Origin: Thalassotalea_H sp040779345
GTDB taxonomy: Bacteria; Pseudomonadota; Gammaproteobacteria; Enterobacterales; Alteromonadaceae
Assembly (NCBI GenBank): GCA_040779345.1
Contig: JBFONU010000002.1
Span: forward strand, 62,001-126,000
Direction of reading: 5' to 3'
Length of the DNA: 64,000 nucleotides
The notes under the pieces were generated by a model. The model did not search any database, was not told where the DNA came from, and saw only the letters and a list, made by a program, of their open reading frames with translations. Made by a program: the position numbers and the translations under genes. The stretch's first letter is position 1. Each line of letters begins with the position of its first letter. Positions 62,204-64,000 of this stretch are shown piece by piece.

Positions 62204-62212
62204 GGCAGTATT

Positions 62213-63448
62213 ATGAAGATTTTGATGGTAAGTTTTATTTTAGCGATCAGTGTATTAACGCCTCCTTGCTATGCTGAGCAACTATTAAAAAAAGTACATC
62301 CTGTTGAGCTGGTCAATGATGACTTTTCTGATTTAGCTATTTTTGGTGATGCCCTTGGCGATAAACGTATCGTTTTTTTGGATGAACTTTCTCATGGCGA
62401 AAAAGAAGTTTTTCAGTTGAAAAATCGTTTAGTGCAATATTTACATCAAGAAAAGGGTTTTGAGGTGTTGCTGCTAGAAGGGAGTATTTATGACGTTCAT
62501 CGTATTTGGCAAAACGCGAAATCAACGATAAATGAACAAGCTCCAGGAAATATTTTCTATATGTATGCTAATAGCCAAGGGTTCCAAGCGTTATTTAACT
62601 ATATCGATAAAAAAAGACATGCATCATTTCCGCTCGCATTGTCTGGTTTTGATGGCCGGCTAAGCGGTCAATATGCCTCAAAAGAGGTGGCTGATTATAT
62701 TAAAAAATCAACAAAGTATTTCTTAAAGGACGCGATTGCTGATTTTGATTGGTCGAGCTATTTAATACAAATTAAAAAAAACTTAGCTTACAGCCAACAG
62801 TTACCCAATAAGGAAATGCAAAATAAGTTTGTTCAGCAAAGCTATTATTTATATGATCGCCTACTCGCTCATCAATCAAACAAGTCGGGATTTGACTCCC
62901 CACAATACCTCGCATTACTCGTAAAAGGTCTGCTATTTAGTGCTGAAGAGCGATGGGGTACAAGAAGGCATGATGAAAATGATATTCCAATGGCAGAGAA
63001 TATGGCATGGCTTTTAGATACAGTTTACCCGAATAAAAAAGTCATTGTGCTAGGACATTATATCCATTTAAATGCCAATGGCGCTGAAATCAATCGTTAT
63101 GCAAATATCGGCACGGAACTCGCCAAAAGCCATGGCGATGATATTTATACGGTTCATATTGCTGGCGCTAAAGGGCATTATCGCGAATTTAGAGATTTAT
63201 CTGTTCAGGCTATTGAGCCGTTATCCGAACACAGTATTGAGCAAGATTTATTAGCGTATTTCCCTAAAAACGCCTCGAAAAAAAAAGAAAGCTTATTCAT
63301 TGATGAGCATAACTTAAATGCGGAATTAATTAGAAATAAGCATTTTTTTGGCCATGAATACAAACATTATATTCGAGGTAATGATTGGCAGAATCACTGG
63401 GATGGCATGTTTCTTATTAATCAAGTGAGCGCTTCTCAATCACCATAA
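62213..63448 (+). CDS. erythromycin-esterase-like protein, exported
   Basis: The 411-residue protein has a signal peptide (ILMVSFILAISVLTPPCYA). The EreA/EreB-type core is recognisable in FLDELSHGEKEVFQLKNRLVQYL and VLLLEGSIYDVHRIW, with a metal or acid-base His in SHGE and Glu in LEGS. A later GHYIHLNANG segment fits the GHNAHV motif. Homologues include macrolide esterases and many of unknown substrate. It is cotranscribed with cytochrome b561. Resistance activity cannot be claimed from sequence. Confidence 0.87.
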   Translation: MKILMVSFILAISVLTPPCYAEQLLKKVHPVELVNDDFSDLAIFGDALGDKRIVFLDELSHGEKEVFQLKNRLVQYLHQEKGFEVLLLEGSIYDVHRIWQNAKSTINEQAPGNIFYMYANSQGFQALFNYIDKKRHASFPLALSGFDGRLSGQYASKEVADYIKKSTKYFLKDAIADFDWSSYLIQIKKNLAYSQQLPNKEMQNKFVQQSYYLYDRLLAHQSNKSGFDSPQYLALLVKGLLFSAEERWGTRRHDENDIPMAENMAWLLDTVYPNKKVIVLGHYIHLNANGAEINRYANIGTELAKSHGDDIYTVHIAGAKGHYREFRDLSVQAIEPLSEHSIEQDLLAYFPKNASKKKESLFIDEHNLNAELIRNKHFFGHEYKHYIRGNDWQNHWDGMFLINQVSASQSP

Positions 63449-63513
63449 GCTAATGGATGAATACTGAATTTATCAATGATTATTTTATTGTGTTTTGGTC
63501 AAGCCTTGCTAAG

Positions 63514-63535
63514 GTACTCTAACAGTTAAATAATA
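63514..63535. repeat. dispersed 22-bp repeat, copy 2
   Basis: GTACTCTAACAGTTAAATAA (first 20 bases of 22) is 21/22 identical to the copy at 50760. It lies 32 bases before the next start codon. Confidence 0.55.
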
Positions 63536-63566
63536 ACTCAATATAATCAGTAGGTAATAAAGTAAC

Positions 63567-64000
63567 ATGCGCGTTTTTTTAATGATTGTTATGACAATGT
63601 TGACAGGCTGCTTAATGACAAAAGACACAATATCTGAAGAAGAATTACATCGTGTTAATTATGTTAGCAATAACGATCAAACCGAACGCAGTTATTTTGT
63701 TTATTTACCTAAAGGCTATCATTCTCAGTCTGAGAAAAAATGGCCAGTCATGTTGTTTCTTCATGGTAATGGTGAGCGTGGCAATGGCAAGGATGAACTT
63801 GATTATGTGCTAACTCATGGACCGCTGTATGAAGCTTGGATACAGAAAAAAGATCTGCCTTTTATTATTATTTCACCCCAATTACATATGTTTGATTTTG
63901 ATCAGCAAGGGATAGGATATATTGATAACAGACAGTTAAGCCAAATTCCTCAGCGTATGCTTAATGGTGTTCCACCAAGATCAGCACCTTATATTTCAGA
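63567..64000 (+). CDS. lipoprotein alpha/beta hydrolase, 3' truncated by window edge
   Basis: The first 144 codons are present. A lipoprotein signal ends with lipobox LTGC. The mature part begins a poly(3-hydroxybutyrate)-depolymerase/feruloyl-esterase-like alpha/beta hydrolase: YFVYLPKGYHSQSEKKWPVMLFLHGNG (oxyanion HGNG motif), then FIIISPQLH. The nucleophile elbow lies beyond the window. It should be anchored to a membrane and act on extracellular or periplasmic esters or peptides. Confidence 0.78.
   Translation, partial: MRVFLMIVMTMLTGCLMTKDTISEEELHRVNYVSNNDQTERSYFVYLPKGYHSQSEKKWPVMLFLHGNGERGNGKDELDYVLTHGPLYEAWIQKKDLPFIIISPQLHMFDFDQQGIGYIDNRQLSQIPQRMLNGVPPRSAPYIS

Overview
The window is AT-rich chromosomal DNA from a marine gammaproteobacterium. 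The gene families point to the Alteromonadales, probably a Colwellia- or Thalassotalea-like organism. Pointers are a TonB-receptor, flavin-halogenase and GH13/GH31 maltodextrin regulon with TGAATACGTATGCA-type operators, CadC-like winged-helix regulators, and an integron-style cassette array. No rRNA, tRNA or CRISPR array was seen.

Region 1 (1-20.2 kb) begins with the 3' end of glmS. Twenty-four bases after its stop codon lie a Tn7-like right end and a decayed tnsA fragment, so this is a used attTn7 hotspot. Beyond it is the most unusual part of the window: a minus-strand operon-like run of nine genes (937-15295). It holds several large, signal-less, mutually similar beta-rich proteins that I cannot assign to a known family, an alpha/alpha-toroid-like protein with a DIDDTA motif, a protein ending in a Hint (hedgehog/intein) domain, and a 150-residue protein with SGHG and CYWAAC motifs resembling the Stv/caspase-like group. 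An AraC regulator ends the block. A divergent 1122-residue regulator (winged helix, STAND NTPase, membrane segment, TPR-like repeats) and a small unknown protein follow.

Region 2 (20.6-43.3 kb) is a maltodextrin/starch regulon. It has a lipoprotein pullulanase, TonB receptor, flavin-dependent halogenase, periplasmic alpha-amylase, GH13 glucosidase, GH31 glucosidase, glucokinase, MFS sugar transporter and LacI-type repressor. Four near-identical 16-bp palindromes sit in the control regions. Surface capture and import of dextrins would be followed by periplasmic and cytoplasmic hydrolysis and phosphorylation of glucose. The locus is split at 28.2-33.6 kb by a segment carrying a truncated CBS protein, an XRE regulator, a serine hydrolase and a PPP-like phosphatase.

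Region 3 (43.6-51.4 kb) has a CadC/beta-propeller regulator with an S41 peptidase, then an integrase-less attC cassette array (CALIN). Its minus-strand cassettes encode small membrane proteins, a cupin, a secreted cysteine-rich protein and a two-gene unit with an EEP-family nuclease. A 55-residue gene too short for routine calling follows.

Region 4 (51.5-64 kb) has a MacB-like ABC export system (two ATPases, a FtsX-type permease, a membrane fusion protein). It lies next to a histidine kinase and NtrC-type response regulator, and has a candidate sigma-54 promoter upstream of the fusion-protein gene. The window ends with a universal stress protein, a membrane LytTR regulator, cytochrome b561, an erythromycin-esterase-like protein and a truncated lipoprotein alpha/beta hydrolase.
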